Positions 6,718-16,166 are shown, counted from the first letter of the stretch. The stretch is 64,000 nucleotides of DNA from Sorangium cellulosum (GCF_002950945.1 NZ_CP012673.1:11546501-11610500), one strand, 5' to 3'. Made by a program: numbers and translations. The notes: generated by a model from the sequence alone, not told the origin.

Positions 6718-9387
6718 TCAAGCGCTGCCCGGCGCCTCCCGTTCGTGCCTGGGATCACCCTCCGCGGCGTTGCCCGGCGGCCGGGCGTCGCCGGCGAGCC
6801 AGTCCGGGCTCCGCGCGAGCGCGTACACGGCGCGGATCCGCGCCGCCGGGAACGCCGCGCCCGGCTCCGGGTTCAGGAGGACCGCGCCGTCGTCGAGCTC
6901 GAGGGCCATCGGGATCGCGCCCCGCAGCTCGAGCGCCCCCCGGAGCTCGTCGAAGCGGAGCGCGCCCGCGGCCTGCGCGCGCGGCGGCGCGTCGAGCCGC
7001 ACGAGGTCCTGCCCGCCCTCGCCGAGGAGCTCTTCGTAAAGAGCCGTTACTCCGGGCACGAAGGCGCTGTGCACCATGAAGTAGTTCTTGATCCGCTCCG
7101 TGCTGACCAGGCTGAGCCGGAGCCGATCCGGCCCGGCGAAGCCGCACTTGCCGGCGTCGAGCAGGCGCCGGACGTGCTCGCCCTTGGCCACCGAGGAGAA
7201 CTCCGCTAGCACGTGCAGCCGCCCGCCGTGGGCGAGCTCCCGGCTCTCGAGCGCCCGCGCGAAGCGGATGAGCCGCATCGCCGTCCGCGCGTCGCGATCG
7301 AGCCCCTCGGGCTCGCTCAGGAACACCGCCGCGCCAGGCGGCGCCCCGCGGCCGGCGCAGCGCACCGCGAGCGAGGCGAGGTCTTGCCCGCGCTGCGTGT
7401 ACACCGTCGCGCGGCCCCCGCGCGGCAGCGCGAGCGCCGCGCCCTCCTGGCCCGGGGGCGGGCCGTCCGGCGCGAGCGCCAGGCCGAGCGAGGCGAGGCG
7501 CTCGGGGAGCGGCATCCGCTCGTCGCCGCGCTCCCCGAGGACGAGTGTCACCTCGATGCCGGGGACGAACTGCCCGAGCGCGTGCAGCAGCGACGGCAGC
7601 GCGGCGCTGTAGCCGACGATCAGCACCCGCCGGAGGTGCCCGCGGCGCAGCGAGAGCCGCCCGGCCCACGCGCGCGCGGCCTCGCCGGGCTCCGCCTCCG
7701 CGGCCGCCGCGACGCCGCGCCCCATGAGCAGCTCCCGCCCGTAGCGCCGGAGCGGCGTGTAGGTCGCCGTCACGCCGATGAGCCCCCGGAGCCGCGCCGC
7801 GGGCACCCGGCCCGCCCGCGCGCCGAGCGCCCGCGCCGGCGAGCCCTCGGGCGGGTCGAGGGCCGGGTTCAGCCACGGCGCGAGGCCCTCCATCGGCACG
7901 AGCTCGCCCTCCCTGCGGCGCGGCACGTGGTCGCCGAGGAAGACGCCCGCGAGGATCACGCTCTTCTGGTAGGCCGCCTGCGCCATCCGCGAGAACGAGA
8001 TCTCGCCGCTCCGGCCGTCGCCGAGGGCGGCGACGGCGCGGGCCTCGCCTTCGCCGAGGAAGATGTGCGTGTAGAACTCCGAGCCGTCGGCGGTCATGAG
8101 GTCGGCGTAGAGCGCCTCGACGCCCGGCGTGATCAGGTGCTGGCACAGGAAGAGGCCGAGCACGCGCGGCATGTCGAGCGGGTACGTCCCCGGCCCGCCC
8201 ACGGCCTCCAGGAGCTCGCGGTTCCTGCTCTCGTGCACCTCCACGAACACGTGGCCCCGGCGGTTCTGCGCGCGGAACGAGGAGAGCGCCATGGCGGTCA
8301 CGGCGTCCGCGTCCGGCCCCGCGTCGGGCCGCGCGAGGAGGAGCGCCCGCTTCGCGCCGCCGGCGCCGACGCGCCCGAGCGCCTCGGGCTGCGCGCTGTC
8401 GCCTTGGCGGTACTCGACCCAGCGCATGCCGGGCGCGTAGAGGTACGGCGGCGGGTCGTCCTCGGTGCCGAGCAGCGCCATGCGCGGGAGCGCGTGCCGG
8501 GTCGGCGGGGGCCCGCGGCGGACGAGCCACTGCCACACCTCCGCGAGCCGCAGGCTGCGCAGGGCCCGGTGCCGCTCGTAGAGCCGGACGAACTCCTGCA
8601 CGAGGATCTCGGCCCCGTGCACGGGGCCGATCACGAGCGTGTGCCCGGCGTAGCCGACGGGCCGCCGGCGCGCCGCGCGCACGACCTGCTCGATCACGTT
8701 CGCGCCGATGCCGATGATGAACGAGGTGACGAAGACGCCCACGATCGTGAGCCCGAGCGAGATCACGGCGACGACGGGGTGCACCCGGAGGTGCTCGACG
8801 AGGTTGTCGGCGCTCTCGAGCTGCCGGAACGACCACCAGATCCGGTCGAGGATGGAGACGTCGGGCGCCGGGCCGCGGCCGTCGTAGTCGTGCGTGATCC
8901 CGAGGTGGCCGAGCAGGACGGCGGCGCCGAACGCGAGCCCCCAGACGGCGAGCGTGACGAGCCCGAACTGCTCGAGCAGCTCGCGCCGCGTCATGATCGC
9001 GTAGAAGTCGAGCGCGATCTCGCGGGTGAAGCGCAGGAGGAGGAAGAGCCGCGAGAGCCGCAGCATGGGCAGGGCGTGGGCGGCGTGCGCGTCGAGCAGC
9101 TGCTCGAGCGGCAGGAAGCTCATCCACGCGAGGACGTCGAACGCGAAGAGCAGGACGTCGAGGCGCGGCGTCCCGCGCCCGTGCGGCCCCTGCCGCTGGT
9201 GCCGGAGGAGGACGGCGCGGAGGACGAGCTCCACCCCGAAGATCCCGAGGAAATACGGCCGGAGCTCGTCGTCGAGCGCCGGGATGGGCAGGACCGAGAC
9301 GAGGATCAGGATCGAGAGGACGAGCTTGACGGGGCGGGTCTCCAGCGCGCCGGCGAGGCGGAGCAGGACGGGCGGGCGGGTCGCCAT
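6718..9387 (-). CDS. CASTOR/POLLUX-type ion channel with tandem RCK (TrkA-N-like) domains
   Basis: An 889-residue membrane protein. The first ~270 residues contain several hydrophobic segments, a pore-like region around DRIWWSFRQLESADNLVEH and a last helix ending IIGIGANVIEQVV. After that come two Rossmann-like regulatory units: one starts GHTLVIGPVHGAEILVQEF, and the second RRVLIVGYSAALPSLLHAL. This order matches the Castor/Pollux and calcium-gated potassium channel layout, where RCK gating rings bind nucleotides or ions. No classic TVGYG filter is seen, so ion selectivity is open. I chose ATG 9387 (MATRPPVLL); an in-frame ATG at 9435 is also possible. It ends 80 nt before the Fpg/Nei start. 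Confidence 0.78.
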   Translation of the reverse strand: MATRPPVLLRLAGALETRPVKLVLSILILVSVLPIPALDDELRPYFLGIFGVELVLRAVLLRHQRQGPHGRGTPRLDVLLFAFDVLAWMSFLPLEQLLDAHAAHALPMLRLSRLFLLLRFTREIALDFYAIMTRRELLEQFGLVTLAVWGLAFGAAVLLGHLGITHDYDGRGPAPDVSILDRIWWSFRQLESADNLVEHLRVHPVVAVISLGLTIVGVFVTSFIIGIGANVIEQVVRAARRRPVGYAGHTLVIGPVHGAEILVQEFVRLYERHRALRSLRLAEVWQWLVRRGPPPTRHALPRMALLGTEDDPPPYLYAPGMRWVEYRQGDSAQPEALGRVGAGGAKRALLLARPDAGPDADAVTAMALSSFRAQNRRGHVFVEVHESRNRELLEAVGGPGTYPLDMPRVLGLFLCQHLITPGVEALYADLMTADGSEFYTHIFLGEGEARAVAALGDGRSGEISFSRMAQAAYQKSVILAGVFLGDHVPRRREGELVPMEGLAPWLNPALDPPEGSPARALGARAGRVPAARLRGLIGVTATYTPLRRYGRELLMGRGVAAAAEAEPGEAARAWAGRLSLRRGHLRRVLIVGYSAALPSLLHALGQFVPGIEVTLVLGERGDERMPLPERLASLGLALAPDGPPPGQEGAALALPRGGRATVYTQRGQDLASLAVRCAGRGAPPGAAVFLSEPEGLDRDARTAMRLIRFARALESRELAHGGRLHVLAEFSSVAKGEHVRRLLDAGKCGFAGPDRLRLSLVSTERIKNYFMVHSAFVPGVTALYEELLGEGGQDLVRLDAPPRAQAAGALRFDELRGALELRGAIPMALELDDGAVLLNPEPGAAFPAARIRAVYALARSPDWLAGDARPPGNAAEGDPRHEREAPGSA

Positions 9388-9917
9388 GGGCGCGAGGATA
9401 GAGGAGAGGCGGCGAGGAGAGGCGGCCTCGCACATCTCCGCCTCCGCGAGACAGGAGGGCGTCGCGCGCGCTGGATCGCCGGCGGCCTGCCGTGTTTGCG
9501 GAGCGAGGGGAGTGGCCGGCGGGGCACGGCGGCCCCCCTCGGTCAGATCGAGGCGCAGCGCCGTAAATTTCCGGCGTGGTGGTGCCGCCGAGCGCCCGAC
9601 GTGTCAACTGCGGATTGACACTGTGTACAGCCACGTATGACAGCGCCGGGCGCGCCGCTGGGCCCGAGGGGAATCGCCGTCGCCTCGCCGCGGCAATAAT
9701 CACGAAATATTCAATGATACCGGAGAAGTACAGCGTTCTCAGGCGAGCTCGCGGATGGCGCGCGTGTTGCTGATAGGGTGGTTGCTGCCGGCATGGCGCA
9801 GCGCAATGGACCTTGAACCGAGCGCGCAGATCTGGAGACAGCCCTGCGCGTTCGGTTCGGGGCCTCCGCGAGGCGCCGGCGCGGCGGCGGGACTTTCTTA
9901 GACAAAGGATCGAGACA
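9388..9917. other. Divergent intergenic region, channel gene / pectate lyase gene
   Basis: About 530 nt without a convincing gene. It must hold the promoters of two divergent genes. A noticeably AT-rich island at 9690-9725, with AATAATCACGAAATATTC, stands out against the surrounding high-GC DNA and is the best place for a promoter of the plus-strand lyase gene. I could not assign a definite -35/-10 pair. Confidence 0.4.
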
Positions 9918-11159
9918 ATGAACCTTCGCTCAACGTTTGCTCGTCATGTGCTGCTGGCGCTCGGCGCCGTGGGGATCGTCGCGACCGGCTGCCTCTCGGA
10001 AGAGGAAGCCATGATGGAGATGGATGCCACGGCCCAGGCGGCGAGCGCCGCGCGGCTGGAGGGCGAGTCGCAGTCCTGGTCGACCTCGTCGGGGGATGGG
10101 TTCGACGCGAGCTCGAGCAGCATCAGGCTGAAGGCCAACGCCAGCGGCGACTACTTCCGTTTCACGAAATCGGTGGCCGCGGGCGAGTACCAGGTCGTGG
10201 TGCGGTATGCCCAGCGGAACCTCTACGGGAACTATCAGCTCCACCTGAACGGCGCCTCGGTGGGGAACCTCGACGGCTACTCCTCGTCCACGGGCGACAG
10301 CTGGAGGACGGTGACGCTCGGCACGAGGAGCCTCTCGGGCAACGTCGAGTTCAAGCTGGTCTGCAACGGCAAGAGCTCCGGCGCGACGGACTATGACATC
10401 AAGGTCGACTACATCGAGCTCGTGCCGACGGCCAGCGGGAGCTCGAGCAGCAGCACGACGTCCAGCTCCTCTTCGGGCTCCGGCGGCTCGGGCGGCAGCG
10501 GCGGCTCGGGCGGCAGCGGCGGCTCGGGCGGCAGCGGCGGCTCGGGCGGCGGCACGACGACCGGGAGCGGCGGGGTCGTGGACTCGACGATCGTGGTGCG
10601 GGCCGGCCAGGTCTATGACGGCGGCGGCCGGCGGTTCATCGCCGGCAGATCGCTCGGCGACGGGAGCCAGGCGGAGGGCCAGAAGCCGGTGTTCAAGCTC
10701 GAGAACGGCGCGGTGCTCAGGAACGTGGTCCTCGGCGCTCCGGCCGCGGACGGCATCCACACCTACGGGAACGTCACGCTGGAGAACATCGTCTGGGAGG
10801 ACATCGGCGAGGACGCCTTGACGGTCAAGGAGTCTGGCACGGTCGTGCTCAACGGCGGCTCGGCCGTGAACGGCGAGGACAAGGTGTTCCAGATCAACGC
10901 CGCCAGCACCTTCCGGGTCTCCAACTTCCGGGCGTCCAACGCCGGCAAGTTCATCCGGCAGAACGGCGGGACCACGTTCAGGGTCGACGTCATCATCGAC
11001 CGTAGCGACATCTCCCACATGGACGAGGCCATCTTCAGGACGGACAGCAGCACCAGCACCGTCACGATGACCAACACCCGCTACAGCGACATCGGCGACT
11101 CGCTGTTCATCGGCCTGTCCTCGTCGAGGATCACCACGTCGAACAACACCGAGTACTGA
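9918..11159 (+). CDS. Secreted pectate lyase (PL3-type) with N-terminal carbohydrate-binding module
   Basis: A 413-residue exported protein. Residues 1-24 form a signal peptide ending at GIVATGC, so a lipoprotein is possible although Ala at -3 is weak. Residues ~40-170 resemble a CBM6/35-like sugar-binding beta-sandwich (YFRFTKSVAAGEYQVVVRYA). A Ser/Thr then GGSGGS linker (about residues 175-220) follows. The last ~190 residues fit a PL3 right-handed beta-helix: VYDGGGRRFI, LENGAVLRNVVLG, ADGIHTYGNVTLENIVWEDI, EDALTVKESG. PL3 enzymes cleave polygalacturonate by beta-elimination with calcium. Start ATG 9918 is the first codon with a proper signal sequence. Confidence 0.86.
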   Translation: MNLRSTFARHVLLALGAVGIVATGCLSEEEAMMEMDATAQAASAARLEGESQSWSTSSGDGFDASSSSIRLKANASGDYFRFTKSVAAGEYQVVVRYAQRNLYGNYQLHLNGASVGNLDGYSSSTGDSWRTVTLGTRSLSGNVEFKLVCNGKSSGATDYDIKVDYIELVPTASGSSSSSTTSSSSSGSGGSGGSGGSGGSGGSGGSGGSGGGTTTGSGGVVDSTIVVRAGQVYDGGGRRFIAGRSLGDGSQAEGQKPVFKLENGAVLRNVVLGAPAADGIHTYGNVTLENIVWEDIGEDALTVKESGTVVLNGGSAVNGEDKVFQINAASTFRVSNFRASNAGKFIRQNGGTTFRVDVIIDRSDISHMDEAIFRTDSSTSTVTMTNTRYSDIGDSLFIGLSSSRITTSNNTEY

Positions 11160-11177
11160 CGGAGCGAGGCGAGCCGC

Positions 11178-12761
11178 TCAGAGGCTCATGCCGACGCCCA
11201 GCCGGAGCCGCGCTGCCAGCGAAGGGGCGACCTCGCCCTCGCTGGCAGCGCGTTGCTGCTTGACCACGTACGTCTGTCCTGCCGCCTCGACGGTGAGGTA
11301 GAATCCTCCCAGCAGATCGATGCTCGCGCCGGCGCCGGCGCCGAACGCCCCGGCCAGGCTATGGCGGTCGGGCGCGCGCCCGACGGTCTCGAACCGCTGC
11401 CGCACGACGGCGAGGCCGATGTCCAGGCCGACGCCGAGGGTGATCACGGGGAGATCCCAGGCGCGGGACAGGCGAACATCCAGGCCGAGCTCATCGTTGC
11501 TCGCCGTGAGGTGCTCGTTCTGGAACGCGCCGTGGCACGCGCTGAGCCGGGACGCGAGGCCGATGTGCTGGAGCTCGATCCCGTATCCGACGAAGCCGCC
11601 GTGACACAGCGGGCCCTCGTCGAGCAGAGGCACCTTGAGCTGGTAGCCTGCCATCGGCCCGTGCGCGACGTAGCGGACCCCGCCGCCCTTGCGCACGAGC
11701 CGAGCGTACATGACGCGGCTCAGCCGGTCGTCGCCCACGTCGACGGTCTGGCCGGCTTCGGCCTCGATCGCCCCTTCCAGGAGGAAGTCGGGGCCTCGGC
11801 CCCGGACGAAGTAACGGCCCGGGCGGAGGCTGATGGTCCGCGCCGCGTCGTTCGCCCCGACCTCCGCCGCCACCGGTCCCTCGCTCGAGTCGCGCATCAC
11901 GAGGTAGGATCTGCCGGGCGGGAAGCGGAGCACGCTCCGGATCGACGTATGCACCGGCAGCCGCGTCAGGACGAGCTTCCCCTGGCCGCGAAGATCGTAA
12001 TGGAAGGTGGGGTGTTGCGCGCCGGCCCACGTGCGGCTCGTGGCGCGCAGGGTGCTCTCGTAGGCATGGCGGTACACCTCCTCGAGGGAGACGGCGCCGT
12101 CGCGATCCGCGTCGGCCGCGCCGAGCAGCCCCGATACGAGCGCGTGGGTGAAGAACGAGCCCTTGAGCTCGTCGGACTCCTGGGCGTCCTCGTTTCCGGA
12201 GCTCGAGGTGAGCGTCACCATGCCTTGCCCCGCGAGCCGCTGATCGAGCTTGATGACGAAGGGAGGCGCGCTCGTGCCGCCCTTGACGCGCGTCAGCGCC
12301 CCGGAGCGGCAGGAGTCGACGATCAAGAGCCGCGCCGAGGCGGCCGAGCCGCGGACGAGCTGCTCGAACTCCGTCAGCGCGAGCTGCGTCGCGCCGAGGT
12401 GGAGGGCGCTCGCGTCGGCGTGGCCGGAGTAGTAGACGAGATAGAGGACGTCGGTCTCGGGGCTCGACACGGCCGCGCGGACGCGGTCGTTCATCGTGAT
12501 CAGCGTGCGACGGACCGTATCCGCGCCCTCGCTGCGCAGGAGCACCAGGTTCGCCGGAGGAAAGCCGCCGAGGTCCTTGAGGACGTCGTACATCTTCGCG
12601 GCGTCGCTCTCCGCATAACGGAGCTCGACCTCGCCCTTCTCGCCGGCGTTGTTGCCGATGAGCACCGCGAAGCGCTCGACACGGGCCTCGGCCGCGTCCG
12701 CGCAGGAGACGGCCACTCCGCAAGCCAGAGCGGCGAGCGCCGCGGGGCGACCGAGGATCAC
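11178..12761 (-). CDS. Caspase-fold (C14) protease with signal peptide and C-terminal extension
   Basis: A 527-residue exported protein. A hydrophobic start (AALAALACGVAVSCADA) acts as signal sequence. The caspase p20-like domain follows: FAVLIGNNAGEKGEVELRYA, the catalytic His in YLVYYSGHAD and the catalytic Cys in LLIVDSCRSG. An acidic GAADADRDGAVSLEEVY looks like an EF-hand loop. The C-terminal ~230 residues are beta-rich and end in a barrel-like pattern (LAARLRLGVGMSL). The GTG start 12761-12759 overlaps the upstream anti-sigma stop as GTGA, which fixes the start. It is the last gene of a sigma/anti-sigma/caspase unit, so the ECF sigma probably controls it. Confidence 0.88.
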   Translation of the reverse strand: MILGRPAALAALACGVAVSCADAAEARVERFAVLIGNNAGEKGEVELRYAESDAAKMYDVLKDLGGFPPANLVLLRSEGADTVRRTLITMNDRVRAAVSSPETDVLYLVYYSGHADASALHLGATQLALTEFEQLVRGSAASARLLIVDSCRSGALTRVKGGTSAPPFVIKLDQRLAGQGMVTLTSSSGNEDAQESDELKGSFFTHALVSGLLGAADADRDGAVSLEEVYRHAYESTLRATSRTWAGAQHPTFHYDLRGQGKLVLTRLPVHTSIRSVLRFPPGRSYLVMRDSSEGPVAAEVGANDAARTISLRPGRYFVRGRGPDFLLEGAIEAEAGQTVDVGDDRLSRVMYARLVRKGGGVRYVAHGPMAGYQLKVPLLDEGPLCHGGFVGYGIELQHIGLASRLSACHGAFQNEHLTASNDELGLDVRLSRAWDLPVITLGVGLDIGLAVVRQRFETVGRAPDRHSLAGAFGAGAGASIDLLGGFYLTVEAAGQTYVVKQQRAASEGEVAPSLAARLRLGVGMSL

Positions 12762-13519
12762 GGTGAGCCCGCGACCTTCTCCGCCGTGAGCGTGTCGACG
12801 TCGCAGCCCGGCGGGACGGGGGGCGCGCCGGGGTGGGCCGCGAGCGCGGCCCGGAGCGGCTCGACCGCGACCGCCTCGGAGCAGAACAGCCCGTGGATCC
12901 GCTCGGTGCCGAGCGTGTCGTCGAGCACGGTGCTCTGCGGGAGGAGGACGTCCCGGCCGGCCTGGATGGGCGCGGCGAGCGGGCCGTCCGGGTAATAGAC
13001 GCTCACGTGCGACGCCCCGTCGATGCTCAGGATCACGAGGTACCGCGCCTCGGCGCTGGAGTACGTGAACTGGAGCGCGTCGCCGGGCAACAGCCGCTCT
13101 CCTGAGCCGCCGGGCAGGACATGCTCGCCACGTTTGACGTAGAAGCCGAGGCGGCTCGCTCCCTTGATGCGCTCTCCGGGGCTCTCCACCCCTCCTTGAT
13201 CCGGCGCTGCGCGGAAGAGGAGCGCGACCGCCGCGGCGGCCGCGAGCGCGCTCGCCGCGGCGGGCGCCAGCCATCGCCGCGGCGAGCGCGCCTTCGTCGC
13301 GGCGAGGCCCGCCGGGGCGCCGCGATCGAGCCCGAGGGGCGGCGCCGACGCCGCGAACGAAGCGCGCGCCGCCTCGAGCTCGGACAGCCGCGCCGGGCAA
13401 CGCGCGCAGCCGGCGAGGTGCGCGCGCGCCTCCTCTTCCGCGGCGGCGTCGAGCTGGCCCGCCATCAGCTCGTCGAGCTTCAGATCCGAGAGGCACCCGT
13501 CGGGTCGCGCTGGCGTCAT
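12758..13519 (-). CDS. Zinc-finger anti-sigma factor with DUF4384-like domain
   Basis: A 253-residue single-pass membrane protein. Residues ~30-45 hold the zf-HC2 anti-sigma motif HLAGCARC (HxxxCxxC). A membrane helix lies near AASALAAAAAVALLF. The C-terminal part contains LLPGDALQFTYSSAEARYLVILSIDG followed by HVSVYYPDG, which fits DUF4384, often found next to caspase-like proteases in myxobacteria. The ATG overlaps the sigma gene stop by 4 nt (ATGA), and its own stop overlaps the caspase start. It should hold the ECF sigma factor at the membrane until a signal arrives. Confidence 0.85.
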   Translation of the reverse strand: MTPARPDGCLSDLKLDELMAGQLDAAAEEEARAHLAGCARCPARLSELEAARASFAASAPPLGLDRGAPAGLAATKARSPRRWLAPAAASALAAAAAVALLFRAAPDQGGVESPGERIKGASRLGFYVKRGEHVLPGGSGERLLPGDALQFTYSSAEARYLVILSIDGASHVSVYYPDGPLAAPIQAGRDVLLPQSTVLDDTLGTERIHGLFCSEAVAVEPLRAALAAHPGAPPVPPGCDVDTLTAEKVAGSP

Positions 13520-14025
13520 GGACTCGAGCTCCCTTCTCTCATCTGCTCGGAGAGCGTGGCCTTGAGCCGCTCCAGCAGGTCGCCGACGTGTCGACGGGAA
13601 CAGCCCATGACGCGCGCGATCTCCTCGTGGGTCATCTCGTCGGAGTAGTAGTGGACAGCGACCTGCGCGAGGTCGACCGGGAGCCGCGCAAGGAGCTCCC
13701 GCGTGAGGAGCGCTTGCTCGGCGCGCGGCGCCGCGCTCTCCTCTTGCATGGGTGCAACGTGGGTGTCGAGGAGCCGCAGCCGGTTCTTCCGGTCGCGGAT
13801 GCGGTTCAGGCAGGCGTGCGTCGTGGCGCCGTACAGCCAGCTCACCAGGGGGCCCTTCCCGTCGAGCTGCCCGGGCGCGTCGAGCAGGGAGGCGAAGACA
13901 TCCTGGAGGATCTCCCGCGCATCCTGCTCGTTCCCGAGGAGCCGCCGCGCCCGGCGCAACACGAGGTGCCCGTGCTGCCGGTAGGCCGCCTCGATCAGCG
14001 CCACCAACGCCCCACGGTCGTCCAC
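13516..14025 (-). CDS. ECF-type RNA polymerase sigma factor
   Basis: A 169-residue sigma-70 family protein. Region 2 appears as HLVLRRARRLLGNEQDAREILQDVF with the following VSWLYGATTHACLNRIRDRKNR. Region 4 appears as LPVDLAQVAVHYYSDEMTHEEIARVMGCSRRHVGDLLERL, a good HTH. The start is GTG at 14025. It sits 19 nt behind a lipoprotein gene and overlaps the anti-sigma gene by 4 nt. The short, simple domain set and the neighbouring zinc-finger anti-sigma identify it as group 4 (ECF). Confidence 0.9.
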   Translation of the reverse strand: MDDRGALVALIEAAYRQHGHLVLRRARRLLGNEQDAREILQDVFASLLDAPGQLDGKGPLVSWLYGATTHACLNRIRDRKNRLRLLDTHVAPMQEESAAPRAEQALLTRELLARLPVDLAQVAVHYYSDEMTHEEIARVMGCSRRHVGDLLERLKATLSEQMREGSSSP

Positions 14026-14044
14026 GTCGCAGGGTGTATCACGA

Positions 14045-14755
14045 TCAGTGCCAGTCCGGGTACGTCAAATCTTCCTGAGGCGCCATCCGGACGGTGAGCG
14101 CCGTCCCCGACCCGCCTGCGGAGGGGCGGAGCTTGAGCTTCGCGTCATAACCGTAGCAGGTGTTGTGCTCTGCCTCCGTCGTCGCCGCGGCATTGCAGGC
14201 GTCGAAGGCCGCCTGGAGCTCAGCGTCCACCTCACCCACGTCCTCGCGGGAGAACGCATCCATGACGTGGAATCCGGGGGCGAGCGGCCCGCCGAGGAAC
14301 TTCGACCAGTAGCCGTCTTCGTCCATGTCGCTCTCCACGTACACGATCACATGCTCCTCGTCGACGCCGAGCGAGCTGCCCTCCCCGGGGTCGTCTTCCT
14401 CGCTCGACGCCGCGACGACGATGGCGATGCCGACCCTGGTGTCGACGAGGCCGCCCTCGCTGAGATCATTGAGCGCTTCCTCGGGCGGGGGCGCATACAT
14501 CGACAGCGTGAAGGCCGAGGGGAAGCTCCCGGTCACCGTCGCCCGGACCGGGAAGTTCTCTTTGTCGCTTTCGCCCCCTTGGGTGTTCCACACCAGCACG
14601 GCGTCGACCGGCCCCGCCGGCGGCTCGTCGAGCTCGTTGACGATGGTGCCCTGTACCGTGAGGAGCGGCTCGCCGGGATAGTCGGAGCCAACCTGGGCGT
14701 CGCACGCGGCGAGCAGGATCGGGAGAGCAAGCGAGAGGATCGAACGAAGCTGCAT
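14045..14755 (-). CDS. Lipoprotein of unknown function
   Basis: A 236-residue protein with a lipoprotein signal peptide ending in ILLAAC (lipobox LAAC). The ATG at 14753-14755 has GGAGG 7 nt upstream on the coding strand. The mature part starts with TVQGTIVNELDEPP, which resembles a carboxypeptidase-regulatory-like beta-sandwich, and contains an acidic run (SSEEDDPGEGSS). A Cys pair (FDACNAAATTEAEHNTC) is near the C-terminus. I do not recognise a family. It is the first gene of the lipoprotein/sigma/anti-sigma/caspase string and may be a surface component of the same response. Confidence 0.75.
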   Translation of the reverse strand: MQLRSILSLALPILLAACDAQVGSDYPGEPLLTVQGTIVNELDEPPAGPVDAVLVWNTQGGESDKENFPVRATVTGSFPSAFTLSMYAPPPEEALNDLSEGGLVDTRVGIAIVVAASSEEDDPGEGSSLGVDEEHVIVYVESDMDEDGYWSKFLGGPLAPGFHVMDAFSREDVGEVDAELQAAFDACNAAATTEAEHNTCYGYDAKLKLRPSAGGSGTALTVRMAPQEDLTYPDWH

Positions 14756-15173
14756 GGTATTCCTCCACAGGAAAAGAAACGATTGATGGTGGACGGGCGA
14801 GACAATGAGTCCGCGAGAGGGCGCGGCGCGCAGCGCTGCCCATGCCGCTGAAGTCCGGGCAGCGCAGCCGGCTCTCTCGTGGATGGATGGCGGGTCGCCT
14901 GCCGCTCGTGTGGCGCGGCGTCCGCCAGGGGACCGCCGTCGCCGGCCCCTTCGACCTAGAAAGACCGCAAGGGCTCTCGATTGGGCACGGGTCGGTGGCG
15001 ATTGTTCATCTTCCAGCGTCGCTGTAAAATTCGAGACACCCGTGGCCCGCGGCAGCCGCTCCCGACCGTTGCTCTCCCGGTGGTCCACGCCCGAACCGCA
15101 GCGGCGGTCCTCGCTCCCGCGCGCCTGCAGCCTCATATCTGGCCCCGGACGTTCGGTCCATGAGGAGGACGCC
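14756..15173. other. Divergent intergenic region, lipoprotein/sigma operon and aldo-keto reductase
   Basis: About 418 nt without a gene that I can support. It separates the minus-strand lipoprotein operon from the plus-strand aldo/keto reductase, so both promoters should be here. An A-rich patch at about 14768-14785 lies just ahead of the lipoprotein ribosome site. The frames that are open across it have biased, non-coding composition. Confidence 0.4.
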
Positions 15174-16166
15174 ATGAAGCGACGATGGGAGAGAGCGGGT
15201 ATCGAGACGAGCTCGCTGGGCCTGGGGTGCTGGGCCATCGCGGGGAAGTGGAACGACCCGGGCGCGAGCTGGGAGTGGCACGGCACCGAGGACGCGGAGT
15301 CGGTCCGGGCCCTCCGCGCCGGCATCGACGCCGGCGTCACGCTGCTCGACACCGCCGACGTGTACGGGTCGGGGCACAGCGAGATCCTGGTCGGGAAGGC
15401 CATCCAGGGGATTCGCGACCGCGTCACCCTGGCCACCAAGTTCGGTCACCTCTTCGACGAGGAGAGGCACGCCAACCTGGGCAGGACCGACGCCAGCCCG
15501 GCGTACATCCGGCGTGCCGTGGAGGGGAGCCTGCGGCGGCTGGGGACCGATCGAATCGACCTCTACCAACTCCACATCTGGGAGCACCCGCCGGAGAAGG
15601 CCGGTGAGGTGGTGGAGGTGCTCGAGCAGCTCGTGAGGGAGGGGAAGATCCGCACCTACGGCTTTAGCACCGACGTGCGGGCCTCGGTCGAGGTCTTCGC
15701 CCGCGGCCCGCACTGCGGCGCGGCCCAGATCCTGCTCAACGTGTTCGAGGGGAACGACCGGCTGATCGCCTACGGCGAGGGCAAGGGGCTGGCGCTCCTG
15801 TGCCGGAGCCCGCTGGCCATGGGCATGCTCTCGGGCCGGTACACGAAGGGCGAGACCTTGCCCCGCGGCGACGTGCGGACCAGCAACTTCGAGTGGATCA
15901 CCTGGTTCAAGGACGGCAAGGTGAACCCCAACTACGCCTCCCGCCTGGAGGCCGCCCGCGAGATCTTGACCAGCAACGGCCGGACCCTGGTTCAGGGCGC
16001 GCTGGCGTGGATCTGGGCCAAGAGCCCGAACACCATCCCCATCCCCGGCTTCAGGAACACGGCCCAGGCCGTGGAGAACGCGCGGGCCATGGAGAAGGGT
16101 CCGCTCACCGCCGAGCAGGCGCGCCAGGTGTCGGAGCTGGTGGCGTACGAGGATCGGAACCTGTAG
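15174..16166 (+). CDS. Aldo/keto reductase
   Basis: A 330-residue protein of the aldo/keto reductase superfamily (TIM barrel). The catalytic tetrad is visible: Asp and Tyr in TLLDTADVYGSGHSE, Lys in TLATKFGH, and His in DLYQLHIWEHPP. The C-terminal NADPH-binding stretch TIPIPGFRNTAQAVENA is also typical. The ATG at 15174 follows GAGGAGGACGCC. No redox partner is nearby. The convergent MocR-type regulator gene starts its 3' end 60 nt away, so it is not an obvious regulator of this gene. Confidence 0.9.
   Translation: MKRRWERAGIETSSLGLGCWAIAGKWNDPGASWEWHGTEDAESVRALRAGIDAGVTLLDTADVYGSGHSEILVGKAIQGIRDRVTLATKFGHLFDEERHANLGRTDASPAYIRRAVEGSLRRLGTDRIDLYQLHIWEHPPEKAGEVVEVLEQLVREGKIRTYGFSTDVRASVEVFARGPHCGAAQILLNVFEGNDRLIAYGEGKGLALLCRSPLAMGMLSGRYTKGETLPRGDVRTSNFEWITWFKDGKVNPNYASRLEAAREILTSNGRTLVQGALAWIWAKSPNTIPIPGFRNTAQAVENARAMEKGPLTAEQARQVSELVAYEDRNL

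Noticed and set aside
7213..9618. An 801-codon open frame on the plus strand opposite the channel gene
   Set aside because: It is rich in Arg, Glu, His and Pro in a way typical of antisense frames in GC-rich DNA. The minus-strand frame has membrane helices and two Rossmann units, which is far more convincing.
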